IMG/VR virus record: IMGVR_UViG_3300042934_000092
Coordinates: 1-23,788 of that record
DNA from: a virus
Reading direction: 5' to 3' (one strand)
DNA: 23,788 bases
Below, piece after piece: positions 1 through 6,247 of this stretch; positions within the stretch are counted from its first letter, which is position 1, and every line of letters begins with the position of its first letter. The translations under genes were made by a program, and so were the position numbers. The notes below the pieces were generated by a model. That model saw only the letters and a list, made by a program, of their open reading frames with translations. It was not told where the DNA came from and did no database searches.

Positions 1-60
1 GTCGTCATCGACAAGTCGGGTATCTGCGACCACTGCCTCTACGACTTCGCCAAGGAGTAA
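1..60 (+). CDS. C-terminal end of a small Cys-containing protein (partial)
   Basis: The window opens inside a reading frame that runs to a TAA at 58-60. The last 19 residues include a C-x-x-C pair (GICDHC) close to the C-terminus, as in small zinc-binding phage proteins. The AAGGAG that ends this gene also serves as the ribosome binding site of the recombinase gene starting at 63, so the two are translationally linked. The 5' part is outside the window and no function can be assigned. Confidence 0.6.
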   Translation, partial: VVIDKSGICDHCLYDFAKE

Positions 61-62
61 CC

Positions 63-689
63 ATGAGCGAGCTTGCGAAAGCACTCACCGCGTTCCACAC
101 GGAACTGCCGAAGGTCGGGAAGGGATCCACCAACCCGGCCTTCAAATCTAGGTACGCCGACCTCGCCGACATTGTGTCGGTGGTCCTCCCGGCCCTCGCG
201 AAACAGGGTCTGGCATGGATCACCACCCCCCGTGTCAGTGATGACGGGTTCGTGCTCGAGTACGAGTTGCGCCACACGTCGGGGGACAGCATCACGGGTT
301 CGTGGCCGCTCCCGGACCCGGAGAAGGCCACCCCGCAGCAGATGGGGTCCGCTGTCACCTACGCGAAGCGGTACACCCTGTCCGCGGTGACGGGGATCGC
401 GCCGGATGAGGACGACGACGGGAACGCCGCATCGAAGGGTCCGGGTGCCGCGCCACGGCAGACCCGCGCAGCCCGGGTTGCGGACTCGCAGGACAAGGTT
501 GCAGCCGCCGTCCAGGCAACCGCCGCTGCGACCACCGCGGAACGGTTGGACGAGATTGAGGCTAAGGCTAAGGCGTTCGGCATCGACGGTATCGACCGTG
601 TGAAGTCGGCTTTGGCTGCGAAGCGCGCCGAGCTCGGACCGTCCGCCACCGACCACTGGGCAACAACGGGAATCCCCGAGGAGTCGTGA
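63..689 (+). CDS. erf: ERF-family single-strand annealing recombinase
   Basis: This 208-residue protein is recognisable as an ERF-superfamily recombinase, which anneals complementary single DNA strands during phage recombination and genome circularisation. Family signatures are visible in order: NPAFKSRYADL (about residues 24-34), the conserved QQMGSAVTYAKRY block (92-104) and an acidic DEDDDGN segment (115-121). The C-terminal third is an Ala/Lys-rich tail with no clear domain, which is normal for the family. The ATG is preceded by AAGGAG at good spacing, overlapping the stop of the upstream gene. RusA and SSB, encoded further on, are its likely partners. No exonuclease partner is visible in the window. 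Confidence 0.9.
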   Translation: MSELAKALTAFHTELPKVGKGSTNPAFKSRYADLADIVSVVLPALAKQGLAWITTPRVSDDGFVLEYELRHTSGDSITGSWPLPDPEKATPQQMGSAVTYAKRYTLSAVTGIAPDEDDDGNAASKGPGAAPRQTRAARVADSQDKVAAAVQATAAATTAERLDEIEAKAKAFGIDGIDRVKSALAAKRAELGPSATDHWATTGIPEES

Positions 690-964
690 TGAACAGACCA
701 TTCGTTCGCCTCTGCCCCTGCGGATGCCGCATGTACGGGGTATGGCGGCAGAACTGGACCGACACATGGGCACCGGCGTACGACCGCGACTACCCGCGTG
801 AAGGACTCATCCACTTCTACGCGTTCCTGTGGGAAGCGATGGACACCGCCTTCCGTGAAGCATCCACGGAGGGTGCGCGACGACTCAAGGCGGCACTCGA
901 AGCCCACGCACCTCAGCACGCGGCGTCGGTCCCGAGTTCGACGTGGCGGAAGTTGGGCATCTGA
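689..964 (+). CDS. Small phage protein with N-terminal CPCGC motif
   Basis: The 91-residue product starts at an ATG overlapping the recombinase stop codon (TGATG); a GTG three bases earlier is in frame and adds one residue. Near the N-terminus it has closely spaced cysteines (LCPCGC), followed by an aromatic-rich segment and an Ala/Arg-rich helix. The closely spaced cysteines suggest a metal site, but there are too few ligands to name a fold. I do not recognise the family. Coupling to erf and to the next gene (a further ATGA overlap) places it in the early operon. Confidence 0.75.
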   Translation: MNRPFVRLCPCGCRMYGVWRQNWTDTWAPAYDRDYPREGLIHFYAFLWEAMDTAFREASTEGARRLKAALEAHAPQHAASVPSSTWRKLGI

Positions 965-1227
965 TGAGCGTTCTCGACACACCCCGGGTAGACACGATCA
1001 TCCTCGACGAAACCATCCTCGACGACACCGCGTGCTGCAACTACGACGACAAGCCCGCCGAGTGGCTGGCCCACTGCCGACACTGCCCTAGCCAGGCACT
1101 GTGGTGCGCGGACCATCACGACCGGAAGATGTTGCAGGCGTTGAGTCATCGCGGGGACTGGCACTGCGGTTCTTGCGGGCAGCGGTCTTTGACGTGGCAT
1201 GCCGGGTTCTACAAGAGGCCGGTATGA
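964..1227 (+). CDS. Small Cys/His-rich zinc-finger-like protein
   Basis: This 87-residue protein starts at the ATG that overlaps the previous stop (TGATGA); an in-frame ATG at 943 lies inside the upstream gene and is less likely. The middle and C-terminal part carries many potential zinc ligands: a CC pair, HCRHC, WCADHH, then WHCGSCG. The spacing fits two small treble-clef or zinc-ribbon-like sites. No named family is recognised. It lies directly before the HNH gene with an ATGA overlap. Confidence 0.75.
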   Translation: MSVLDTPRVDTIILDETILDDTACCNYDDKPAEWLAHCRHCPSQALWCADHHDRKMLQALSHRGDWHCGSCGQRSLTWHAGFYKRPV

Positions 1228-1577
1228 GTCGCGCGAAACCTATCCCTCCCGGCAACCGCCGCATCGTCCTCGACAGGGCTGACGGAGCCTGCGAAGGATG
1301 CGGGCGCTGGTTCTCCGCACTCCAGCTTCATCACCGTCGCTACCGTTCGCGTGGCGGCGGGCATGAAGTGTCCAACCTGCTCGCACTGTGCGGGATGGGC
1401 AACGTGCAGAACGGCGGATGCCACGGTGTCGCGCACTCCGCTGAGGGTGGCGAGCTCGGATGGTCCTGTAACTCGTGGGAGAACCCGAAACACCGCCCGG
1501 TCCTGTACCGGGGAACCCTGATGTGGCTGGTCGACGACGGGCGTGTGGTCGACGTCAAACCCGAACCCGACTTCTGA
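1224..1577 (+). CDS. HNH endonuclease-like protein
   Basis: The 117-residue product has the layout of an HNH nuclease: a first Cys pair (C23, C26 in GACEGCG), the catalytic-type HH (H36-H37 in LQLHHRRYRSRGG), a central Asn (N51 in VSNLLALCG) and later C56, C66-H67 and H71. The family hydrolyses DNA with one metal ion in a beta-beta-alpha fold; in phages it includes free-standing homing nucleases as well as enzymes with a replication or packaging role. The start is the ATG overlapping the preceding stop. The second HNH gene of the window (11777) has different spacing, so the two are not recent duplicates. Substrate and role of this copy are unknown. Confidence 0.85.
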   Translation: MSRAKPIPPGNRRIVLDRADGACEGCGRWFSALQLHHRRYRSRGGGHEVSNLLALCGMGNVQNGGCHGVAHSAEGGELGWSCNSWENPKHRPVLYRGTLMWLVDDGRVVDVKPEPDF

Positions 1578-1589
1578 GGGAGGCCAGTT

Positions 1590-1628
1590 ATGTCGTCAGA
1601 GTCATATTCCGCCTGGAGGGCGTCGTGA
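1590..1628 (+). CDS. Candidate 12-codon micro-ORF
   Basis: An ATG at 1590 sits six bases after a strong GAGGGAGG ribosome binding site and opens a 12-residue frame (MSSESYSAWRAS) whose TGA overlaps the GTG start of the next gene (GTGA at 1625-1628). No other start fits that ribosome binding site. It may be a leader peptide or a translational-coupling device for the downstream HTH gene. Such a short frame can arise by chance, so this is tentative. Confidence 0.25.
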   Translation: MSSESYSAWRAS

Positions 1629-1819
1629 AGATTTGGGAACGGGCGTTCATCGAGTCCCACCTGATGTCACCCCACGGCCCGCAACGCATCGCCGCCTGCC
1701 GAACCGCCTATACGTATGGGTTCACGATCGAGGAGATTGTGGAGACTTCCGGGCTCCCGAAGTGGCGGGTACTTCAAGCGGTGCTGGGTGAGGCCGTCAA
1801 CCGAACAACAGACGACTAG
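1625..1819 (+). CDS. Small helix-turn-helix-like protein
   Basis: Using the GTG at 1625, preceded by GGAGGG, gives a 64-residue protein. Its central part (about residues 27-58) reads as a helix-turn-helix: a helix ending AYTYGF, TIEEIVETSG as the first HTH helix and turn, and LPKWRVLQAVLGEAV as the recognition helix. The frame is open further upstream, but that part lies inside the HNH gene and has no ribosome binding site. It stands just before the replication initiator, so a role in replication control is possible. No family is recognised. Confidence 0.7.
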   Translation: MKIWERAFIESHLMSPHGPQRIAACRTAYTYGFTIEEIVETSGLPKWRVLQAVLGEAVNRTTDD

Positions 1820-1826
1820 GAGGGTC

Positions 1827-2669
1827 ATGCCACGTGACGCACGTCTATACATGACGTTCCCCATCGACTTCTGGACTCACCCGAAAGTGTCACGCCTCAG
1901 TGACGCAGCATTCCGGGCGTTCGTGGAGTCCAACGGGCAGTCCCGCATGAGGGAGACAGACGGGGTGCTCGAGCCTGACGATGCCGAGTTCCTGTGGAAG
2001 CCGGATGTCCTCGAAGAACTCGTCCGCTCTCACCCGTCCCGCCCCCTGATGTTCAAGGACGACGCCGGCAACTACGTGCTCCGGGACTACGCCGAACACC
2101 AGTTCACGAAGGACGACCGGGACCGCCTGTCGCAGAAGCGGAAGGAAGCCGCGGAGAAGCGCTGGGGTAATGCAAGTGCATTGCAAGTGCAAAGCAAACC
2201 TATGCAACCCGATGCAAGGAAAGAGATAGGGATAGGGACAGGGGAAGAGGTAGGTAACGAAGTAGATGGTTACGTCTCGTCGGCAGTCGCTGACGCGACC
2301 GACCGACCCGAGATCACCCTACTCCTCGACCTACTCGATTCTGAGATCCGAGCCAACGGCGGCAAGCCGCCTGCGAGGACGAAGAAGAACCTCGACGCTG
2401 CCCGCCTCCTCATCGACAAGGACGGTCGCAGCGTCGACCAGATCGCTAAGGCGATTCGTTGGTGTCAGGCCGACGAGTTCTGGCGGGCGAACATCCTCAG
2501 CATGTCGAAGCTGCGTGAGAAGTACGACCAACTGCGCCTAGCCGCAACCCGGACGGGTGGGGCGAAGCAGTCCCGGGCGGATGAGAACGCCGCCGACTAC
2601 TACCGCTACTACGGAGGAACCGATGAACGAGCCGGAAGCGTTCAAGCTCTTGACCCTGGCATCGGCTAG
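1827..2669 (+). CDS. Phage replication initiator / replisome organiser-like protein
   Basis: The 280-residue product starts at the ATG following TAGGAGGGTC, where the ribosome binding site overlaps the stop of the upstream gene. The N-terminal part (about residues 1-110) resembles the winged-helix domain of phage replication proteins (TFPIDFWTHPKVSRLSD). The C-terminal part carries the motif DEFWRANILSMSKLREKYDQL-like segment at about 216-236, common to phage replisome organisers. The two are joined by a low-complexity linker (about 115-150) rich in Gln, Gly and Glu. The DNA of that linker carries repeats that look like an origin, as in lambda O. The protein would bind the origin and recruit the helicase, probably with the next gene product. 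Confidence 0.75.
   Translation: MPRDARLYMTFPIDFWTHPKVSRLSDAAFRAFVESNGQSRMRETDGVLEPDDAEFLWKPDVLEELVRSHPSRPLMFKDDAGNYVLRDYAEHQFTKDDRDRLSQKRKEAAEKRWGNASALQVQSKPMQPDARKEIGIGTGEEVGNEVDGYVSSAVADATDRPEITLLLDLLDSEIRANGGKPPARTKKNLDAARLLIDKDGRSVDQIAKAIRWCQADEFWRANILSMSKLREKYDQLRLAATRTGGAKQSRADENAADYYRYYGGTDERAGSVQALDPGIG
2170..2266 (+). repeat. Iteron-like TGCAA repeats plus purine tract: candidate replication origin
   Basis: TGCAA occurs on the + strand at 2171, 2182, 2188, 2203 and 2213. Four of the five are spaced 11, 21 and 10 bases apart, close to whole turns of B-DNA. The first two lie in TGCAAGTGCA and TTGCAAGTGCAAAG. From 2211 a purine-rich stretch follows, with ATAGGG twice and ACAGGG once, much richer in A than surrounding DNA. 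The position is the linker of the initiator gene, which is where lambdoid phages keep their origin. The repeats are seen directly; the origin function is inferred. Confidence 0.5.
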
Positions 2670-2964
2670 GGATGGCCGGAAGGTGTCGCCGTCTGTGGCG
2701 AAGGTGTGGGCTGGGGATCTTGCCCGTGTAGACCTCGACGTTGCTGTTGAGGCCGCGACCCTGCATTACCGGGAGTCGTCGGACTGGTTGATGCCGGTTC
2801 ATGTGATCCGTAATGCGCGTCGTGTGTTGGAGGGTCGGGAGCGGGTGGCACGGTTGCGCCGGCAACTGGAACCCGAGAAGCGGGAGTTCTCCGAAGAGGG
2901 TGTAGCCGCGTACTGGGCGACCGTGCGCGAGTTGAAGGTAGCGAAGGCGGACGCGGAGTCATGA
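2623..2964 (+). CDS. Candidate helicase-loader protein (G39P-like)
   Basis: This 113-residue protein begins at the ATG after GGAGGAACC, inside the 3' end of the initiator gene (47-base overlap). The first 70 residues contain a helical pattern (SVAKVWAGDLARVD, then AVEAATLHYRES and LMPVHVIRNARR) similar to the N-terminal domain of the SPP1 G39P family of helicase loaders and inhibitors: a Trp in helix one, a V..A...H/Y block and a proline before the next helix. The C-terminal half is charged and helical. Position after the initiator is where phages often keep the loader. The match is from memory of the pattern, so the call is moderate. Confidence 0.5.
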   Translation: MNEPEAFKLLTLASARDGRKVSPSVAKVWAGDLARVDLDVAVEAATLHYRESSDWLMPVHVIRNARRVLEGRERVARLRRQLEPEKREFSEEGVAAYWATVRELKVAKADAES

Positions 2965-3632
2965 GCCTGTACTACGAAGACGAGTACGTGCAGCTTCACC
3001 ACGGAGACTGCCGCGCGATCCGCGGTTGGACGACGGCCGATGTGCTCGTTACAGACCCGCCCTATGGGATCTCGTGGGAGCCGCTGGCCCTGAATGATGT
3101 GAAGCAGAAGCGCGAAAGTGCCACCGCTGCGATTGCCGGCGACGAAGACACGGCGGTTCGCGATGCAGTGGTCGACCTATGGGGGAACCGACCGTTCATG
3201 ATCTTCGGCTCGTGGCGGTACCCACTCCCGCGGAAGCCCTCACATCGCCTCATCTGGCACAAATTAGGTCGTCAGCCCGGCATCACCAAGGCCGCATGGT
3301 TCCCGAATGACGAAGAGGTTTGGGTAGGTGGTTCGGGGTGGGTGGGCAGTCCAAGCCCCACGGTTATCACGACCACAGAGCAGCGCGGGCAGGAACCGGG
3401 ACGTGTGGGCCATCCCACACCCAAGCCGATTCCGCTCATGGAGGCACTGATCCAGAAGTGCCCTCCGGGTGTCATCGCGGACCCGTTCGCCGGTTCGGGC
3501 GCGACCCTCATCGCGGCCCGCAACCTGGGTCGGAAAGCGATCGGTGTGGAGCTCGAGGAGAAGTACTGCGAGCTGATCGTGAAGCGGTTGTCGCAGCAGG
3601 CGTTCGACTTCTCATCCTTGGAGGCGTCGTGA
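2961..3632 (+). CDS. DNA methyltransferase, DPPY type (N6-adenine or N4-cytosine)
   Basis: The 223-residue product is an amino-methyltransferase that moves a methyl group from S-adenosylmethionine to an exocyclic amine of DNA. The catalytic motif IV is DPPYG (residues 32-36). The SAM-binding motif comes late, as DPFAGSGAT (174-182), preceded by the typical HPTPKP (151-156) and followed by IGVELEEKYCE. This order, DPPY before FxGxG, is the beta class. Whether A or C is modified cannot be read from the sequence. Start is the ATG overlapping the previous stop (ATGA). No restriction enzyme is adjacent, so it is a solitary phage methylase, probably protecting the genome from host restriction. Confidence 0.9.
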   Translation: MSLYYEDEYVQLHHGDCRAIRGWTTADVLVTDPPYGISWEPLALNDVKQKRESATAAIAGDEDTAVRDAVVDLWGNRPFMIFGSWRYPLPRKPSHRLIWHKLGRQPGITKAAWFPNDEEVWVGGSGWVGSPSPTVITTTEQRGQEPGRVGHPTPKPIPLMEALIQKCPPGVIADPFAGSGATLIAARNLGRKAIGVELEEKYCELIVKRLSQQAFDFSSLEAS

Positions 3633-3871
3633 GGCGTTTGTCTGAGGCTGTGATGACTGCCCGCGGTGTGCTGTTGGAACAGTACGGTCACCCCCACACA
3701 TGGATCCGGTTCGATATCCCGGTGCGGATTGTTGACGCGAGACCACGACGGAACACCCCGAACTATTTGGGGTGGGCGCGTGTCGACGCGGAACCGGGTC
3801 CGGGTGGGCGTGTCCCAGTTCGGTGGATCAACGAAACCAACTTCAACCGCTACTACCGAAAGGTGCAGTGA
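3629..3871 (+). CDS. Hypothetical small protein
   Basis: The 80-residue product starts at a GTG overlapping the methyltransferase stop (GTGA) with GGAGGCGTC in front; an ATG at 3653 is a weaker alternative. It is basic and rich in Arg and aromatic residues, with segments such as HPHTWIRFDIPV and VRWINETNFNRYY that suggest beta strands. There are no cysteines and no membrane segment. I do not recognise it. It is coupled on both sides to neighbours in the early operon. Confidence 0.7.
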   Translation: MRRLSEAVMTARGVLLEQYGHPHTWIRFDIPVRIVDARPRRNTPNYLGWARVDAEPGPGGRVPVRWINETNFNRYYRKVQ

Positions 3872-4068
3872 TGCCCAAGTACGCACCCGCTAACGAGAAC
3901 GGCGAGAAGCCGTACGTAGTCGAACAGTCCGCGTGGGGCCGCAAGCGCACGAAGGTCTTCTACGCGGCCACCGCCGCCGAGGCAAGGTATCGGGCGTTTG
4001 GCCGACAGGGGACCGGTGAGTACATCACTGGATGCCGGAGGGCGACCCCGGAAGACATGCCGTCGTGA
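3871..4068 (+). CDS. Hypothetical small protein
   Basis: A 65-residue protein starting at an ATG that shares its A with the preceding TGA. It is basic, and its centre (KPYVVEQSAWGRKRTKVFYAA-like, about residues 13-33) looks like a beta hairpin followed by a helix beginning TAAEARYRAF. No metal ligands and no recognised domain. Translational coupling to its neighbours supports it as a real gene. Confidence 0.7.
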   Translation: MPKYAPANENGEKPYVVEQSAWGRKRTKVFYAATAAEARYRAFGRQGTGEYITGCRRATPEDMPS

Positions 4069-4202
4069 ACGTTCCTCGTGTTCGTGTCCCTATGACCATG
4101 TCCGGGTACTGCCAGCACCCGAGCGACCCGGAACACGCGGGTTGCGTCAGAGAGGGCTGCACATGCCCGTGCCACAACCTCAACGAACGGATCAAGACAT
4201 GA
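4065..4202 (+). CDS. Very small Cys/His-rich protein
   Basis: A GTG at 4065, overlapping the previous stop as GTGA, opens a 45-residue frame whose own TGA overlaps the next ATG. In-frame ATGs at 4092 and 4098 are alternative starts. The protein has a dense ligand set: C-x-H, then EHAGC, EGCTCPCH. This fits a small zinc site. The stop-start overlaps on both sides and the absence of any gap make it credible despite its length. Function unknown. Confidence 0.6.
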   Translation: MNVPRVRVPMTMSGYCQHPSDPEHAGCVREGCTCPCHNLNERIKT

Positions 4203-4396
4203 CCGACGAAGAGTTCGAGGCGGCGCTGTTGGCCGCTGCAACCGACGAGTGGATCGACGGCTTCAAGTCCGGCTGGTCATCGTCCGGCGAGGGCTACAAC
4301 GGCGAGTGGCCCGACGAAGGTCGCACGTGGGAAGAGTCAGTCGGGCGGCAGGCGATGCTCAGCATCCTCGAGACCCGGGTGCGCGGCAAGTTCTGA
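4199..4396 (+). CDS. Small acidic hypothetical protein
   Basis: A 65-residue acidic protein starting at ATG 4199 (ATGA overlap). It consists of a short acidic helix (TDEEFEAALLAAATDEW), a Gly/Ser-rich middle with several Trp residues, and a C-terminal helix (ESVGRQAMLSILETRV). No domain is recognised. It is the last gene of this coupled series: a hairpin terminator follows 16 bases downstream. Confidence 0.7.
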   Translation: MTDEEFEAALLAAATDEWIDGFKSGWSSSGEGYNGEWPDEGRTWEESVGRQAMLSILETRVRGKF

Positions 4397-4412
4397 CCAC
4401 CCCTCATTTCTC

Positions 4413-4446
4413 GGTCCTCTTTCCTTCGGGTAGGGGGCCGTTTCTC
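4413..4446 (+). terminator. UUCG-capped hairpin, probable terminator
   Basis: In the 69-base gap after the small acidic gene, 4413-4424 pairs with 4429-4439 around a TTCG tetraloop (4425-4428), allowing one bulge, one mismatch and two G-T pairs; the top is CC-TTCG-GG. It is followed by GTTTCTC, a weak T-rich tract. This would end or attenuate the first early operon just before the RHH regulator gene at 4466. Confidence 0.5.
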
Positions 4447-4465
4447 ATACCCCCAAGGAACCAAC

Positions 4466-4741
4466 ATGCGAATCCAGGTCGACCTTGACCCGCGTGACGT
4501 GTGGCGCATCCAGGAAACAGCGGAACGCCGAGGCATCACACCCGGACAAGTCCTCCGCGACGAACTCCTACGCCAACGCCACGGACGCGACTACAGGGAA
4601 GCCGTCCGCTCCAGGGTCATCGCCGGCATGTGCGACGCCGACATCGCCTCCGAGCTCGGTTGGCCCACAGTCGGCACCATCGCCGCCACCCGCCGCTCCC
4701 TCGGCCTCAAAGCAAACCCCAGATACAGGAGAACCCGATGA
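4466..4741 (+). CDS. Composite ribbon-helix-helix / HTH DNA-binding protein
   Basis: The 91-residue protein starts at an ATG after AAGGAACCAAC. Residues 1-37 fit a ribbon-helix-helix: a short strand (MRIQVDLD), a helix (RDVWRIQETAERRG), a turn with ITPGQ, and a second helix (VLRDELLRQ). Residues 44-80 look like a second, HTH-type unit (REAVRSRVIAGMCDADIASELG, then WPTVGTIAATRRSLGL). It is the first gene after a terminator, so it may be an autoregulated operon head. The coding strand is strikingly C-rich compared with the G/T-rich late genes, which suggests a different origin or strand bias. The target operator is unknown. Confidence 0.75.
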   Translation: MRIQVDLDPRDVWRIQETAERRGITPGQVLRDELLRQRHGRDYREAVRSRVIAGMCDADIASELGWPTVGTIAATRRSLGLKANPRYRRTR

Positions 4742-5064
4742 GTGGAGACGTGATCGTCCCTTGCCCCCGCTGCGGTGTCGCACGGCAGGTGAAGACCGGT
4801 GCGGCGGGGAAACACTGCCAGGACTGCAAAACCCAGCGGGGCACGGCACGGGTCTCACGGAACTGGATGGACGACGCCGCATGTGCGACGACCGACCCGG
4901 ACGCTTTCTTCCCGGAGCCCGGCGAGTCGACGGTGATGGCGAAAGCGGTGTGCGCGTCGTGCCCGGTACGACGGCAGTGTCTTGCGGACGCACCAACGTG
5001 GGACCGGTTCTCGATTCGCGGGGGGCTGGCCGCTTACGAACGCCGACGAAAGGCAGTCGCATGA
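4738..5064 (+). CDS. WhiB-like Fe-S regulator with an extra N-terminal Cys cluster
   Basis: The 108-residue protein carries the WhiB-family signature: four cysteines as C49, C72-x2-C75 and C81 (AACATTDPDAFFPE, then VCASCPVRRQC), which bind a [4Fe-4S] cluster, followed by a Gly-turn (IRGG, about 93-96) and a basic tail AAYERRR. Wbl proteins act with the main sigma factor; phage versions such as TM4 WhiB can repress host whiB2 and cause superinfection exclusion. Here the usual WGG turn is RGG. Residues 1-40 add a separate zinc-ribbon-like set, CPRCG (C9, C12) and HCQDC (C27, C30), not usual in the family. Start ATG 4738 overlaps the preceding stop. Confidence 0.88.
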   Translation: MSGDVIVPCPRCGVARQVKTGAAGKHCQDCKTQRGTARVSRNWMDDAACATTDPDAFFPEPGESTVMAKAVCASCPVRRQCLADAPTWDRFSIRGGLAAYERRRKAVA

Positions 5065-5213
5065 CCAGTTGGGGATGCGCGAACGTCCAGACCGACGACG
5101 AGGGCCGCGTGTGGGAGTGCCTGGCGCCTGCCTATCACAGCGGCGGCTGCTTTCTATCGCAAACAACTGGACCCGAGTATGACCCGGGCGACTTCGGAGG
5201 GATGTCGACGTGA
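5061..5213 (+). CDS. Small hypothetical protein with three Cys
   Basis: A 50-residue protein starting at ATG 5061 (ATGA overlap with the WhiB-like gene). It has three spaced cysteines (WGCAN, WECLAP, GGCFLS) and an HSGGC segment, then a flexible Gly/Asp-rich tail. This pattern (C...C....H..GC) is common among small actinophage proteins of unknown function and may be a metal site. It is coupled to rusA through a GTGA overlap. Confidence 0.65.
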   Translation: MTSWGCANVQTDDEGRVWECLAPAYHSGGCFLSQTTGPEYDPGDFGGMST

Positions 5214-5617
5214 CCGACACAGTGTCGTTCTTCATCGAAGGCGTCCCAGTTCCCCAGGGCAGTAAGACCGTGTCGCAGGCGAAGGGGCGGGCTTGGTTGC
5301 GGGATGCGAACGCCGCCCGCCTGAAACCGTGGCGGCACGTTATCGCCACTCACGCGGACCTTGGGGTCACGTTCGACTGTCCAGTCATCGTGACCCTTTC
5401 GTTTGTCCTCCCACGCCCACAGAAACCCCGATGGGCCGTGCCTGCGGTGAAGCCCGACATCGACAAGCTGTGCCGCGCGATTCTCGACGGTCTCAAAGAC
5501 GGCGGCTTGCTCGCGGAGGATTCGCGGGTCGTCACCCTCACTGCAACGAAGCGTTACCCAAACCCCGGAGACCCTACCGGCGTCGGAATCGACGTCACCG
5601 AATGGAGCAACCGATGA
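5210..5617 (+). CDS. rusA: RusA-like Holliday junction resolvase
   Basis: The 135-residue product matches the RusA family, which cleaves four-way DNA junctions as a Mg-dependent homodimer. The N-terminus (FFIEGVPVPQGSK) is typical; the catalytic block KPDIDKLCRAILDGL (81-95) supplies the paired aspartates, and EDSRV (103-107) with a following Lys (TATKRY) completes the site. Length is normal for RusA. Start is a GTG overlapping the previous stop. With ERF and SSB it forms the phage recombination set, resolving branched DNA before packaging. Confidence 0.9.
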   Translation: MTDTVSFFIEGVPVPQGSKTVSQAKGRAWLRDANAARLKPWRHVIATHADLGVTFDCPVIVTLSFVLPRPQKPRWAVPAVKPDIDKLCRAILDGLKDGGLLAEDSRVVTLTATKRYPNPGDPTGVGIDVTEWSNR

Positions 5618-6063
5618 CCGAGTACATCACCATCCACGGCGGACTCACCTCGGCGCCCGAACTGCGCTACAGCGGTAGCGGTGTCGCCATCGTGTCAGGC
5701 ACCGTCGCATCGACGGAGCGGTACAAGAACCGCGACAACGAGTGGGTCGACGGGAAGTCCCTCTACCTCCGCTACTCAGCCTTCAAGGACATCGCCGAGA
5801 ACATCGGCGCATCCAATCTCGACAAGGGCTCACAGGTCGTTGTCACCGGGAAGCTCCACACCCGCGAATACGAAGACCGCGAGGGAAACAAGCGATCCTC
5901 GACCGAGCTCGAGGTGACCGACTTCGCCGTCTCGCTGCGCCGTGCGGTCGCCGAAGTGACCAAGTCCGGGCCGGCAGCCCCAGCCCGCCAGAACCAGGCA
6001 GAGGCGGCTGTGGCGGACGCATGGTCTACCCCCGGCAGCCTCGGCGACGACACGCCGTTCTGA
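5614..6063 (+). CDS. ssb: Single-stranded DNA-binding protein
   Basis: The 149-residue protein has the OB-fold pattern of SSB: an N-terminal strand with HGGLTSAPELRY, then VSGTVASTERYKNRDN, a loop, SLYLRYSAFKDIAENI, and VVVTGKLHTREYEDREGNKR before the last strand ELEVTDF. A flexible Ala/Gln-rich linker leads to the acidic tip GDDTPF, the site that contacts partner proteins. It protects single-stranded DNA in replication and recombination. Start ATG 5614 overlaps the rusA stop. Confidence 0.92.
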   Translation: MTEYITIHGGLTSAPELRYSGSGVAIVSGTVASTERYKNRDNEWVDGKSLYLRYSAFKDIAENIGASNLDKGSQVVVTGKLHTREYEDREGNKRSSTELEVTDFAVSLRRAVAEVTKSGPAAPARQNQAEAAVADAWSTPGSLGDDTPF

Positions 6064-6064
6064 C

Positions 6065-6247
6065 ATGGGTACCGCACGCCCCTGGCCTGAGCCCACCCCG
6101 AAGCAAGCCGCATGGCTCGTGTTCATCAAGAACCCGGTCCCCGAACCACCCGCCCACCGCTGCGGGGTCTGCTTCGGCCCGTATGGGCGTAGTGCGATCC
6201 CGTGCCGCAACGACCCAGGAACGAGGAGACATGCCACGGATACTTGA
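6065..6247 (+). CDS. Small Pro/Cys-containing hypothetical protein
   Basis: A 60-residue frame beginning one base after the SSB stop and overlapping the next gene by 17 bases. It starts with a Pro-rich stretch containing WLVF, followed by HRCGVCFGPYG and a third Cys in AIPCRND. A C-x-x-C pair with a later Cys suggests a partial zinc knuckle. There is no strong ribosome binding site of its own; it probably relies on coupling to ssb. Function unknown. Confidence 0.6.
   Translation: MGTARPWPEPTPKQAAWLVFIKNPVPEPPAHRCGVCFGPYGRSAIPCRNDPGTRRHATDT

Noticed and set aside
39-773. Long minus-strand frame opposite the ERF gene
   Set aside because: Antisense shadow of a clearly identified recombinase; the translation is Arg/Gly-rich without domain features.
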